The translations under genes were made by a program, and so were the position numbers. A stretch of 64,000 bases of DNA from Leptospira terpstrae serovar Hualin str. LT 11-33 = ATCC 700639 (GTDB lineage Bacteria; Spirochaetota; Leptospiria; Leptospirales; Leptospiraceae), in contig NZ_AOGW02000018.1 of the NCBI RefSeq assembly GCF_000332495.1, forward strand, positions 188,501 through 252,500, written 5' to 3'. The notes below the pieces were generated by a model. It did no database searches. It worked only from the letters and a program-made list of their open reading frames with translations, and had not been told where the DNA came from. This document shows positions 27,288 to 36,842 of this stretch, piece after piece. Within the stretch, counting starts at the first letter, position 1. Each line of letters starts with the position of its first letter.

Positions 27288-27951
27288 TGAGAAGGTAAAA
27301 GAAAGATAGATTTCCAATATAGAGAATCATCACTAAAAATCCAATTGCCATTTGGAAAACGTAGGCCGAATAAGAAAAACCTTGGTAGGCTAGATAGGCA
27401 GTAATGCCTAAAATCATCTCAGGGACTAACACATAATATGCGACTTTTCCCCACATCTTAACATCCTGTGCATACCAAGATCCTAAAACCCACATTGTAG
27501 CTTCAGAAGTTCCAAAGATAACTAAGGAAGTGATACCTACCCAAAGGCAGGTCCCCACAATGGAAACAGACATTTCTTCCAATTTGATTCCAGTATAAAC
27601 GCAGATAAAAAGGGGAATGGCCCAAAGACCTGCCATATAACCAGAAACAGTTCCTATCTTAAAAAATCCATCTTCTGGAAATACTAATATTTGTAAGACG
27701 GCAGAAAGAAACCAATCGGGAAATACCATTAGAATGGATAAAGGAACCAGAAATTTCCAAATACGGAAAGGAGTGTGCCATCGTAATGCCAAACAGATAC
27801 CAGCAAAACTGATATGGAATAAAAGAGTGAGGGAGGCGAGTTTGACGCCGGCAGTGGCTTGTCCAAAATACAGAACAAGTCCGGATATAATGCTAAATAC
27901 TATAAAATACAAAGCCAAAAGGAATTCTTCTGCAAGGAACTTAGGTTTCAT
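27271..27951 (-). CDS. Polytopic membrane protein of unknown function
   Basis: 226 residues from ATG 27951 (a TTG at 27987 would add 12). About seven hydrophobic helices, including YFIVFSIISGLVLYF, SLTLLFHISFAGICLAL, LWAIPLFICVYTGI and MAIGFLVMILYIGNLSFFYLL. I do not recognise a family. Its 3' end overlaps the second SGNH gene, so it probably belongs to the same acyl-transfer operon. Confidence 0.75.
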   Translation of the reverse strand: MKPKFLAEEFLLALYFIVFSIISGLVLYFGQATAGVKLASLTLLFHISFAGICLALRWHTPFRIWKFLVPLSILMVFPDWFLSAVLQILVFPEDGFFKIGTVSGYMAGLWAIPLFICVYTGIKLEEMSVSIVGTCLWVGITSLVIFGTSEATMWVLGSWYAQDVKMWGKVAYYVLVPEMILGITAYLAYQGFSYSAYVFQMAIGFLVMILYIGNLSFFYLLIEKIL

Positions 27952-28043
27952 CGGTTCGAACTTTAATGATTCACGAATAGGATGCAAGTCGAAACTGAAA
28001 GAGAATGAGATTAAAAATGAAAAGAGGAGAAAGTTAAATACTT

Positions 28044-28117
<74 letters not shown>

Positions 28118-28130
28118 AGGTAAAACCACT

Positions 28131-29414
28131 TCACCAGAGCCGAGCCCACCGTAAAGTACGATTTCTCCATCGGTTCCTGATTGAAAAATCCTCACTCAAT
28201 CTGTCTGCCAGTCGTTTGGTTTTGGAGGAATCCGCGATTAAGAGAACCAAATTGTCTTTTGCTCTCGAAAGGCCAACGTAGAGAATCCTTCTTTCTTCTG
28301 CTTCGTTGATTTCCTTTTCGCCTTCACTCCAACCAAAAACTAAGTCAAGGAGGACGGTTCTGAATTCAAGACCTTTGGCGCTGTGGATCGTCATTACTTG
28401 GTTTTGCGGAACACCACTTTCGATCCATTCTCGTTTCCTGAAATTACTTCGAGTGAGAAGGATCAATTCCGGATCTTTTTTATACCATGTTTGCCATATG
28501 GTTATGGGAGTTGTTTTTGAATCTTTGATTCGTTCTACATGGAAGATCCCTTTTTCTTTGCGGAAAGTTTGGACTTGTTTTTCGATTTTGTCTTTGTTGT
28601 GTTTTAGAGGAAGTAAAGAAGTGCGAATGATAGAATCCTTGGAACGATAGTTAGTGGATAGAAAATACTGGACTACTCCTGGAAAATGATTTGGAAATTC
28701 TAAAAATGGTTTGGGAGTGGCACCGCGAAATCCGTAGATAGCCTGCCAATCATCTCCCACAACCGTAATGGAATGGAAATTCATTTTTTGAATGATCTGA
28801 AGTTGAACCTCATCTGTGTCTTGGAATTCATCAATGATGAGTGTTCTCCATTTTTCTTTCACTCTATCAGCAGAAATTGTATCTAAAAAATGGAGGAAAC
28901 CGAAGATCAAATCATCAAACTCGAAGTAATGATTTTTTTCTTTCCAGGTTTGGAAGAAAGATTGGTAAACTTCATATCCTTCTATAGATAGTTCACGAAA
29001 GATTTTTCCATTATTTTTGAATAAGATGGGAAAAGGAAGCCCACCAATCTCAAATTGCAGAGGACGCAGAAATTCTTTTGTAATTTCCCATTTTTTTCTA
29101 TCACTTAGAAGTTTGTAGTGAGACCAATTTTTGGAAGTATCATAATGTTTGAGAGCAAAATAACAAAACGCATGAAATGTGGAGATATGATATTTTGAAG
29201 AGAGGGCTTTTTTATGGCATCGTTCTTTAAATTCTTTTGTGGCTTTTTTGGTAAATGTAACTATGAGAGTATTTTCAGGGAGGAAGGAATTCTTTTTTTC
29301 CCTTTCTTCCAAAAGTCCTACCATTGTAGCTGTTTTGCCAGAGCCTGCACCGGCGATCACTTGTTTGATGGGATGGTCTGAAAGGATGATGGCTTTTTGT
29401 TCTTCACTCCACAT
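28131..29414 (-). CDS. Compact UvrD/Rep-family (SF1A) DNA helicase
   Basis: 427 residues, far below the usual 650-750. All core motifs are present in order: Q motif and Walker A (AGAGSGKT, Lys27), Ia (TFTKKATKEFKER), II (IIDEFQDTDE), III (VVGDDWQAIYGFRG), IV (LSTNYRS), V (TIHSAKGLEFRTV), VI (RILYVGLSRAKDNL). Subdomains 1B and 2B are largely missing. It should be an ATP-dependent translocase acting on ssDNA. It lies 13 nt after the tRNA on the same strand. Confidence 0.9.
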   Translation of the reverse strand: MWSEEQKAIILSDHPIKQVIAGAGSGKTATMVGLLEEREKKNSFLPENTLIVTFTKKATKEFKERCHKKALSSKYHISTFHAFCYFALKHYDTSKNWSHYKLLSDRKKWEITKEFLRPLQFEIGGLPFPILFKNNGKIFRELSIEGYEVYQSFFQTWKEKNHYFEFDDLIFGFLHFLDTISADRVKEKWRTLIIDEFQDTDEVQLQIIQKMNFHSITVVGDDWQAIYGFRGATPKPFLEFPNHFPGVVQYFLSTNYRSKDSIIRTSLLPLKHNKDKIEKQVQTFRKEKGIFHVERIKDSKTTPITIWQTWYKKDPELILLTRSNFRKREWIESGVPQNQVMTIHSAKGLEFRTVLLDLVFGWSEGEKEINEAEERRILYVGLSRAKDNLVLLIADSSKTKRLADRLSEDFSIRNRWRNRTLRWARLW

Positions 29415-29460
29415 ACAATATGAGTGGAAAGAAAAACGGGGATGGTTCTAATTTTTAAAA

Positions 29461-30120
29461 TTATTGTTTGAATACAGCTGTATCTTCGTCTTCTTCTTCT
29501 TTGAGATCATAGTAACCATAAATAAAGTTGGAACTAGCTTTCACTTCCATTCCATAAAAATGTTCAGAGATTCTACCAGATTTAGTGACTTCCAATTTAT
29601 ATTCCTCAGCAAGGAATTTCATTTTGTCCATAGATATCTTTTCATTGATTTTGGGGCCAAAACCTGATTCAGTTTTCGACCAATCAATAATAAACAACCG
29701 TCCTCCTGATTTCATAGAACGGATGAGTCCATCCATCGCAAGGCCTGGGTTTGGAAAAGTGGAAAGTGTGAGTGAGGCAAAGATAATTTCAGGAACAGGA
29801 ACCCATTCTGGAAGGAGGGGGTGGTCAGATTGGTCCATATGGAAAGGAGTGAGTTGTTCGATTCCTTCTATTAGTTTGCGGCGAAGGACCATATCAATGA
29901 TCTCTTGTTGGCATTCTGCAGCCCAGATCCAAACATGGGGAAACCATTTTCTAAACTCTTGGAAATAGAACCCAAGCCCACTCCCGAAGTCCACTAGGTT
30001 GTTTAGGCCTTTCCAATTGAAAAATGCATACACATCTTCCGGAGGACAGACCTCTCTTCTATGGCTAGAGAGCAGATATTCCTGGTAACTTTGGGAACGG
30101 TAGTATTCCGTTTCGGACAT
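29461..30120 (-). CDS. SAM-dependent methyltransferase
   Basis: 219 residues from ATG 30120 (MSETEYYRS); an upstream in-frame start at 30156 gives an unlikely N-terminus. Class I Rossmann methyltransferase: motif I VDFGSGLGFY (about 43-52), WAAE in motif II, EIIFASLTLSTFPN in motif IV, GGRLFIIDWSKTESG in motif V-VI. Substrate unknown. Divergent from the Fn3-like gene at 30201. Confidence 0.85.
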   Translation of the reverse strand: MSETEYYRSQSYQEYLLSSHRREVCPPEDVYAFFNWKGLNNLVDFGSGLGFYFQEFRKWFPHVWIWAAECQQEIIDMVLRRKLIEGIEQLTPFHMDQSDHPLLPEWVPVPEIIFASLTLSTFPNPGLAMDGLIRSMKSGGRLFIIDWSKTESGFGPKINEKISMDKMKFLAEEYKLEVTKSGRISEHFYGMEVKASSNFIYGYYDLKEEEDEDTAVFKQ

Positions 30121-30200
30121 AATGACAATTCTCAGAGAAAAGCTAGGAAAGTACAAACGAAAAATTCAATTAGAGGACCTTTGCCACCGAAAATCTAAGT

Positions 30201-31886
30201 ATGAAGTTCTCGATTCAACTCTGGACAGCTGTACTGCTATTGTCTCTCGTTCCGGTTTCGGCAGACTCTGGATTTGAGGAAAGTCGTTATCCAACCATAG
30301 CGAAGGCAATTCATGTTAGCCTCCTACCTGATAAAAAATCGATTCGTTTAGATTGGGATCCACCCAAAGAAGATGGAGAAATCATTGTGGCTCGGTCCAC
30401 GGTAATGATTGATAGTCCCGAAAAATTATATATTGCTGATTCCCTTGGTAGGTACAAAGCATCGGGTTCCAATGCAACCCGCGTATATTTTGATTACAAT
30501 TTAAAACCTGGAACTTATTATTATGCGGTAGTTATGGTAACGGACGTTCGTCGCCGTGAAGTGAAACTATTTTCAAACCAAAACTATACTGTGACTCCCG
30601 TTCACATTGCAGAAGAAAATGGCACACCAGTTGTGGGACAAAATCCTGACTTTCCAGCGTTTCCTGCAGATGCGGGAATCCAATCCATGGTGGGTGGGGT
30701 GTCTGGAATTTCTGCAAATATCGAAAGAAAGTATGTTCGTCTGAATTGGACGCCACCAAACGGTGCTACTGCGGGAAGAACCCTTTATACTGTTTACCGT
30801 TCTAATTCTCCTCTCACAAGTTTGCCTTTGATGCAAAAAGCAGAAAAGTTGGCAGAACTCACTCATCCCGTGAATTCTTTTTTAGATCAAGATTTGGATA
30901 AATCCCAAACACTCTATTACGGCGTTTCCGTAAAACAAGCGGGTGGCGAAGAAACCTTACCTTTGGAAGATAAAAAGTCCACCTTGCGAGTGTTTTATAT
31001 CAAACAAACAGAAAAAAACAATGCAGAAGTCATTGTAGAAGAGTCGCCTAAAAAACCAAAACAAGAAGTAGCATCAAACGATACACGAACTGATTTTGGT
31101 GGTGCCATGCATGTAAGAGGGCTTGGTTATGAAAGAGTCGGAAAAGGGGCAGTCATTAGTTGGATAAGCCCAGAAGCTGCCGACGAAACGACTGTATACA
31201 GTTTATATGCTTCTGTAAAACCTCTAAACCAAGGGACATCATCCTTTGGCCAAGGATCGGTTGTGAAAGTCGCAACTGTCCTTCATCCCAAAACAAATTT
31301 TTTCATTAAAGAGTTAAAAGAAATTGATGAACTCTATTTTGGTGTGACTGCCAAATCCAATGGAATTCCAGAAGATTATAATTTAAAAGAAAATGTATCT
31401 TATTTCAAATATGATTTTTCAAAAGACATTGCTCCCCCAGAAGAACCCAATGTAGTTGCGGAGTCTCATCCAAAAAGAGAACCTGAAAAATCCGAACTTT
31501 ATAAAAACGAACATGCTGTAACTCCTGCGGATAGTTATCCTCCTAGAGAAAATTCGGAACCAGTGAACGATTTTAAGGAAGAAACATCGGCTACGGTAAA
31601 TTATGATTTGGGTCAAACGGATCTAAACCAAATCATCAAAGAAACAGTCATAAGAAAAAAATATGAAACTGCCGTTTATCGGTTGGAAGAATATTTGAAG
31701 AATGAAACGAACGCATACTTAAAAGGAAAAGCTATGTTTTTCCTTGGAGTGAGTGCATTGAAAACTGGTGATACAAAAAAAGCACTTAAATGTTTTTTGA
31801 AACGGGAAACTAAATCCTATTCACCATCGCGAGTGGAATTTTGGACGAATCAAACCCTAAGTCAAGCGGGTAGAGGGAATTTATGA
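30201..31886 (+). CDS. Exported protein with Fn3-like repeats and a C-terminal TPR-like part
   Basis: 561 residues. Signal peptide (MKFSIQLWTAVLLLSLVPVSA). Three Fn3-like beta-sandwich units at about 30-130, 165-265 and 300-400, each with IRLDW/VRLNWTPP/AVISWISPE strands and YYAVVMV/YYGVSVK/YFGVTAK strands. A disordered acidic segment (about 405-475) follows, then two TPR-like helices (about 485-555). No catalytic motif. Likely a periplasmic or surface scaffold. Overlaps the next gene by 4 nt (ATGA), so the two products probably work together. Confidence 0.75.
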   Translation: MKFSIQLWTAVLLLSLVPVSADSGFEESRYPTIAKAIHVSLLPDKKSIRLDWDPPKEDGEIIVARSTVMIDSPEKLYIADSLGRYKASGSNATRVYFDYNLKPGTYYYAVVMVTDVRRREVKLFSNQNYTVTPVHIAEENGTPVVGQNPDFPAFPADAGIQSMVGGVSGISANIERKYVRLNWTPPNGATAGRTLYTVYRSNSPLTSLPLMQKAEKLAELTHPVNSFLDQDLDKSQTLYYGVSVKQAGGEETLPLEDKKSTLRVFYIKQTEKNNAEVIVEESPKKPKQEVASNDTRTDFGGAMHVRGLGYERVGKGAVISWISPEAADETTVYSLYASVKPLNQGTSSFGQGSVVKVATVLHPKTNFFIKELKEIDELYFGVTAKSNGIPEDYNLKENVSYFKYDFSKDIAPPEEPNVVAESHPKREPEKSELYKNEHAVTPADSYPPRENSEPVNDFKEETSATVNYDLGQTDLNQIIKETVIRKKYETAVYRLEEYLKNETNAYLKGKAMFFLGVSALKTGDTKKALKCFLKRETKSYSPSRVEFWTNQTLSQAGRGNL

Positions 31887-33052
31887 ATCGAATTATTGTA
31901 ACTTTAGCAGGATTTTTATTTATCGTTGCAGGTCTTTCTACTGCATACTACCAAACCAATATTTCTGCAAAGGAAGACCAATCTCAAGTGATTTTGGAAA
32001 AAATTGCCGAAGGGGAAGAATACTTAAAACAATCTAATCCACAAAGTAAAGAAAAGGCAATTGCCATCTTTTCTGAGTTAGCTGGGAAACGTGGTGTAGA
32101 AAAATATGAATTCCAAATCAAATACAATCAGGCAAGGGCTCTAGAAAAAAATTCTGATTTTTATCCAGCGCTTGATATTTACAAAGATCTAAAAAAGAAT
32201 CCGAATGTAAAACCGGAGGAAAAGGAAAAATTAAGTTACTCTCTCGGGAACATACTTTTAAAGATTGGTAATGAATCAGAAGGAAAGGCTCATTTAGAAT
32301 CTGTTTTGCAATCCAGTTCTGATAATAAATTAAGATCCAAATCCTTTTTATCTCTCGGTGATTATTTTTACCGCACGGGGAATTTTGAAACTGCTCGTAA
32401 AAATTATACTTTGGCCTTACAAGAAGATCCTAACAATACAGAGTCACGGATTGGTTGGGGAAGGTCTCTTCGTAAACTTGGGAAAGACTGGGCTTCTTTT
32501 GATGTTTTTGATGAATACATTGAAACAGCTGACCAGTTAGCTGGGGCAGATGAAAAAGTAGTAGGGGAATACAAAGATTCTGTTTTAAAAGATGCAAAAG
32601 ATAATTATACAAAAAAACAATACACCAAAGCTGTAGAACTTTTCCAAAAAGTAATTTCTGTGAATCCAACTCCTAAAAAGGAAGAGGAAGCTTTGTATTA
32701 CATTGCGTTGTCTTACGATGCCATGGGTAAACAAGTAGAGTCACTGACTTATATTAATAAAGCCTTGAATAACAGTGATTATTCTTTAGACCAAGCAGCT
32801 TTATACAAAAAAGGAACTATATATTTCAGACAAGGTAAGTTTGAAAAAGCGGCCGGCATATTTCAAACGATTGTAGATAAATACCCTAAAAACCAGATTA
32901 CCGACAAGGCGATTGCATGGAAAAAAGAATCACTCGATCAGTTTACCGACCACAACGATCTTGATGGTTCAGATGTATCGTCTGATTCTCTTTCACCTAA
33001 ACCAAATTCGGTTTCCACAAAACCAGAATCAGGAAGTGATTTAGAATTTTAG
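31883..33052 (+). CDS. Membrane-anchored TPR protein
   Basis: 389 residues. N-terminal membrane anchor (about 5-23), then about eight TPR units over residues 40-350, e.g. ALDIYKDLKKNPNVKPEEK, ARKNYTLALQEDPNNTES, AVELFQKVISVNPTPK, KAAGIFQTIVDKYPKN. The tail is Ser/Pro rich. A protein-interaction platform outside the cytoplasm. Its TAG overlaps the stop of the convergent metalloenzyme gene (TTAG, 33049-33052). Confidence 0.85.
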   Translation: MNRIIVTLAGFLFIVAGLSTAYYQTNISAKEDQSQVILEKIAEGEEYLKQSNPQSKEKAIAIFSELAGKRGVEKYEFQIKYNQARALEKNSDFYPALDIYKDLKKNPNVKPEEKEKLSYSLGNILLKIGNESEGKAHLESVLQSSSDNKLRSKSFLSLGDYFYRTGNFETARKNYTLALQEDPNNTESRIGWGRSLRKLGKDWASFDVFDEYIETADQLAGADEKVVGEYKDSVLKDAKDNYTKKQYTKAVELFQKVISVNPTPKKEEEALYYIALSYDAMGKQVESLTYINKALNNSDYSLDQAALYKKGTIYFRQGKFEKAAGIFQTIVDKYPKNQITDKAIAWKKESLDQFTDHNDLDGSDVSSDSLSPKPNSVSTKPESGSDLEF

Positions 33053-34023
33053 TCGGACTTAATTAGAAATTCATTCGTTTTTGTATTCTGGAGGGCTTCC
33101 TCCATTCCGAAAGTTTTATAAATTTCCGGAACAATGTCTGCAAGCGAATGTATATTTTCTGCGAAGCGGTCAGCATTCTTACCATAAAGGATGGTGGCCG
33201 CCGGGTTTTCCGTATGATTTTTTTGACTTAAGTCTTCCATATTTCCATGATCACTCGAAACGATCAGTAAATCTTTTTCTGGATCGAGTGTCTCAAGGAT
33301 CCCACGGAAAAAATCTTCCAAGTTTTGGATCACACGTTCCGCCTTTTCCCAATCCATCGCATGGCCTACCTTGTCTGTGAGAAAGTATTCATACAAAGCT
33401 AGTTGGTAGTGAGCAAATCGAGTTATGGATTGTTTTCCAAGTTCATAAGGATCTCGCCTTTCTAAGAGGGGGTCGCCTTGTTTTAACATATCGATTCCCA
33501 AGGTTCCCATAATTTCATGAGTTAAATCCATATACAGGCCACGATCATTTCGAAGATCTTCGAAATTCTTTAAGGGACGTCCACTTGCTAACTGGACTAA
33601 GGTGGAGGCAGAAACTAGTTTTGGTTTTTCTTCCACATGTTTTAGATACGGTGGGGAAAAACAATTGAGAAAATCACTGAGATGTCCGTTTTCGTTTAGG
33701 ACTTTGATGAGGGAATATTTGGCGATGATTTTACGAAGGGTAATGGTAGGAAACCCACTGACATGGCGATCGAGAACCTTTGGGCCAGGAATCCCCGTCC
33801 AAAGAGCTGTTTGGCCGGTGGCTGACTGGGGGAGGCCAGGCACTCCCATATGGGCATCAGTTTTGATATAATGTAACCTGGATAGCAAAACCGGAAGGTC
33901 CGCATCTGATTTCGGAATCCCTCCGACGGGTGCTAAAAATCCTTTGGCAAAACGGCTAAATGGATTGGATTTTGGGTCGTAATTTGCGATCCCGACTCCG
34001 TCCAAAAATACATAAAAAATCAT
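33049..34023 (-). CDS. Metalloenzyme-superfamily (alkaline phosphatase fold) protein
   Basis: 324 residues, cytoplasmic. N-terminal FLDGVGIANYDP supplies a metal Asp; PQSATGQTALWTG carries the Ser/Thr nucleophile; DKVGHAMDW and SSDHGNMEDLSQKNHTENP supply further metal ligands. This is the two-metal fold of phosphopentomutase, cofactor-independent phosphoglycerate mutase and phosphonoacetate hydrolase. It is too short for iPGM and lacks its insert, so a peptidase-like or phosphatase role is possible. Divergent from the 34074 gene. Confidence 0.8.
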   Translation of the reverse strand: MIFYVFLDGVGIANYDPKSNPFSRFAKGFLAPVGGIPKSDADLPVLLSRLHYIKTDAHMGVPGLPQSATGQTALWTGIPGPKVLDRHVSGFPTITLRKIIAKYSLIKVLNENGHLSDFLNCFSPPYLKHVEEKPKLVSASTLVQLASGRPLKNFEDLRNDRGLYMDLTHEIMGTLGIDMLKQGDPLLERRDPYELGKQSITRFAHYQLALYEYFLTDKVGHAMDWEKAERVIQNLEDFFRGILETLDPEKDLLIVSSDHGNMEDLSQKNHTENPAATILYGKNADRFAENIHSLADIVPEIYKTFGMEEALQNTKTNEFLIKSD

Positions 34024-34073
34024 TCCTTTCCTTGGACTGATTGGTTTTTGCCAATGACAACCCGATAATTAGA

Positions 34074-36842
34074 ATGATGAAACGAAATTTCGGAAACCTG
34101 TCTATTCTTTTTGGATACTTGCTAGTTTCCCTTCTCGTTACCTCTCTACTCTTTGGATATTTCGAATGGATTCGGCCCCTTCGTATGAAATCCAATTTGA
34201 TTTCGGCTCTAAAACGTTTTGATGAGGACAGAACAAAAGAGTATTTGAATACACTCGAGTTCTTTTTTCGAGAATCAGCGTTGCCTTACCGTGCCTCTCA
34301 AGTAACCTCTCGAATCAAACAAACCCTGGGATTAAACTATGTAAGGTTGTATGATGATTCCCTTCGCCTTATTCATAGTACAGACGAAACTAACGAAATC
34401 TTTCAAGAAGAACTAAGGCAAGACCCCACAGGGCTTTTAGAGGGAAAACTCCGAACTCTTGCTAACGGTGATTATGTGTATAGGGACCTTTCAGGAAAAT
34501 TTTTTGTAGTTTTTCCTCTGGGTCCAGCCTTACCCAAACAAATTCAAAATGCCAACTTAGAGTATGGATATCTTTACTGGGCATTTGAACCCAAGTCACA
34601 GAAAATATTATATACGAATGATGAATCTATTTTGACTGGGGATCGAGAAAGTAACCAACTTCTGGGACTTTTTTCTGGGAAAGAAGGTCAGACCATTACA
34701 TGGCAGTTAGATGGTGAAAATTCAAAACTGATTTTAGAAACCACAGATCATTTTTCTATTTATTTACTCAGACAGTCAGATTCCGAAACCGATGAAATCA
34801 GGTTTGGTTGTTTTATCCTTTTTCTTATTACTTTTACCGGTCTTTTTTATATCCGTTTTATTTGGATGGTCATCCATACTCATGGATATCAATTCAAACG
34901 TAGAATTCTTGTCCCAGTTGTTGTATATTTGATTTTACTTTTGTTTTATCAAAAAAGCTTCGAACTTTTCCCTGACTATCGTTATTATAAACCATGGACA
35001 AAACATAGGTTAGTCCAGTTTGAAGAGACACTTTCCGTGCTTGAAAAAAATTTACTTCGAGAAGGCCTTGGAGAAGGCGGCGGTCTCGGCGAAACAGAAA
35101 GAATTGTTTCTGAACTTTATCTATGGAAAGAAGGATCTACAGATAGTAAAACAATTCAAAATCGATTTGGTACTGAAATTTTTGGATTGTTTGAAAGAAT
35201 CCAAAGCCATCCGATCACTATGTTACTTGAATCCGAGATGAATTTAGTTTATCTGATTCCAAAACGAAATACAAGGAATGGATCGATCGATATCCTTGTC
35301 GCTGTACTCGATTCTAGTTTTTTACAAGCAAAAAAAGAAAAAGACCGTGATGAATTTTATTTTCCTTTGGTGTCGGCAAAACTATCGGATAACAAAAGTA
35401 AGGAACAGGTTCTATTCAATCCAAGGGCTTGGAAAGGTGAAGATACATCCAAGTTTGTCCATTTGGATTCCAAAAAACAATCGGTAGGATTTTTACATCA
35501 TAAATTCCATTCTTATTATACTTCTAAAGACCAAGGGAAACCAGGGTTTTTATCAGGGTTATCTGTATATCGTTATTCTTCCTTTCCTCCTTATCTATTT
35601 AGTTTTGGTTATTTATTTATAGGGCCGTGGATCTTCTTTGTATTGTGGGCATCCATCAAACGAAAATGGGAACATAGCGGCATGTTAGGGGAATCCCCTC
35701 GGGTGAGTGAAGATTCAGTTGTAGTAGAAGTAGAGATAAAAAAAACGCCAATTCACAAAGAAGGAATTGAAACAAAAGTGGAACCCATTACAAACAATAC
35801 AAATCCTGTGAAAAAAACGAGTTTTAAAATACTTCCACCTGCCACTTGGAAACGAATTGCGATCTTAGATGCAGTACAAAAAAAACGAGAAACTATTTTT
35901 AATCCTGAGTTAGAAAAACTTGTTCACTCCGTTACCAAAAGAGAAGAATCACAAGATTCAAAATCTACCCAAGAAAATTTTCTTACCTTGGTCCCAGAAG
36001 AAAAACGAGTGGAGTATGCTTTACTTGATAAAATCTATCGTGAGAATGAAATTTCATATGATGGGATTGTAGGTTATACAAAAAACTTTATCTCGAGACT
36101 TGGTTCGCCTAGGTTTTCTTATTTATTCTTAAATGATTCACTTGGTTCCTTTCATAACCAAATTTCATCTGGATTAGACTATAATACTCGTTCTAATCTA
36201 ATTTTTTTACACCATGATCCTTATTTACCTTTTGATGAAACTGGTTTTGCTCTGCTTGATGTGGATGATGTTGTTCGACTTGATCGGTTTATTGCTAAGA
36301 AGTTTTCTTGGGAAATTCTTTTGCAAACAGAAGCCATCATCGCATTTCACATGGAATCCTTGGGATTCCCTGGAATCTTTTTAGTCCTTTTAAATAAAGA
36401 AGAAAGAAGTAAATTTCTCGATTCTCATAAACGGATGATTCAGGACAAACTTCGACAAGTGATTCCCGCCCTGCATGTCCTTGTAGAAAAAGAAGAAAGA
36501 AAACCTGAGTTTTTGAAGGATAGTTTGTCATGGATGATTCGTTCCTTTATGCAAGCTACCTTTGGTGGAAAGAGGGCCACTTCGGTTCTTCGCATCCAAT
36601 GGCCAGAATACCATCCTTCTCCTGAATGGGAACGTTCCAAAAAACATTTTGTAGATTCTATACAAACTTATCTGGAAAGCAAAGATCGATTGATTGAAAC
36701 CTCACCTAATTCTATGTTGATTGTAACGGCAAAAGATTTATACCTTTCTGTGATTCAAAAATTACAGGAATTACCATTTCGCCATGATATCAAATCGATG
36801 AAATTCCCTGACGATGGACAAAACTTCTACCTTTACTTTTAA
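34074..36842 (+). CDS. Large sensor-like membrane protein of unknown function
   Basis: 922 residues from ATG 34074 (a TTG at 34041 would add 11). Transmembrane helix near 14-34; extracytoplasmic segment of about 210 residues (ETLEFFF, YVRLYDDSLRLIHSTDE) resembling a Cache-type sensor; two helices near 255-295; a second extracytoplasmic part (about 300-505); a helix near 512-535; then a cytoplasmic region of about 385 residues with a charged linker and an unrecognised C-terminal domain. I see no kinase, GGDEF, phosphatase or methyl-accepting motif. Architecture suggests signal input without a known output. Overlaps the following TPR gene by 29 nt. Confidence 0.75.
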   Translation: MMKRNFGNLSILFGYLLVSLLVTSLLFGYFEWIRPLRMKSNLISALKRFDEDRTKEYLNTLEFFFRESALPYRASQVTSRIKQTLGLNYVRLYDDSLRLIHSTDETNEIFQEELRQDPTGLLEGKLRTLANGDYVYRDLSGKFFVVFPLGPALPKQIQNANLEYGYLYWAFEPKSQKILYTNDESILTGDRESNQLLGLFSGKEGQTITWQLDGENSKLILETTDHFSIYLLRQSDSETDEIRFGCFILFLITFTGLFYIRFIWMVIHTHGYQFKRRILVPVVVYLILLLFYQKSFELFPDYRYYKPWTKHRLVQFEETLSVLEKNLLREGLGEGGGLGETERIVSELYLWKEGSTDSKTIQNRFGTEIFGLFERIQSHPITMLLESEMNLVYLIPKRNTRNGSIDILVAVLDSSFLQAKKEKDRDEFYFPLVSAKLSDNKSKEQVLFNPRAWKGEDTSKFVHLDSKKQSVGFLHHKFHSYYTSKDQGKPGFLSGLSVYRYSSFPPYLFSFGYLFIGPWIFFVLWASIKRKWEHSGMLGESPRVSEDSVVVEVEIKKTPIHKEGIETKVEPITNNTNPVKKTSFKILPPATWKRIAILDAVQKKRETIFNPELEKLVHSVTKREESQDSKSTQENFLTLVPEEKRVEYALLDKIYRENEISYDGIVGYTKNFISRLGSPRFSYLFLNDSLGSFHNQISSGLDYNTRSNLIFLHHDPYLPFDETGFALLDVDDVVRLDRFIAKKFSWEILLQTEAIIAFHMESLGFPGIFLVLLNKEERSKFLDSHKRMIQDKLRQVIPALHVLVEKEERKPEFLKDSLSWMIRSFMQATFGGKRATSVLRIQWPEYHPSPEWERSKKHFVDSIQTYLESKDRLIETSPNSMLIVTAKDLYLSVIQKLQELPFRHDIKSMKFPDDGQNFYLYF

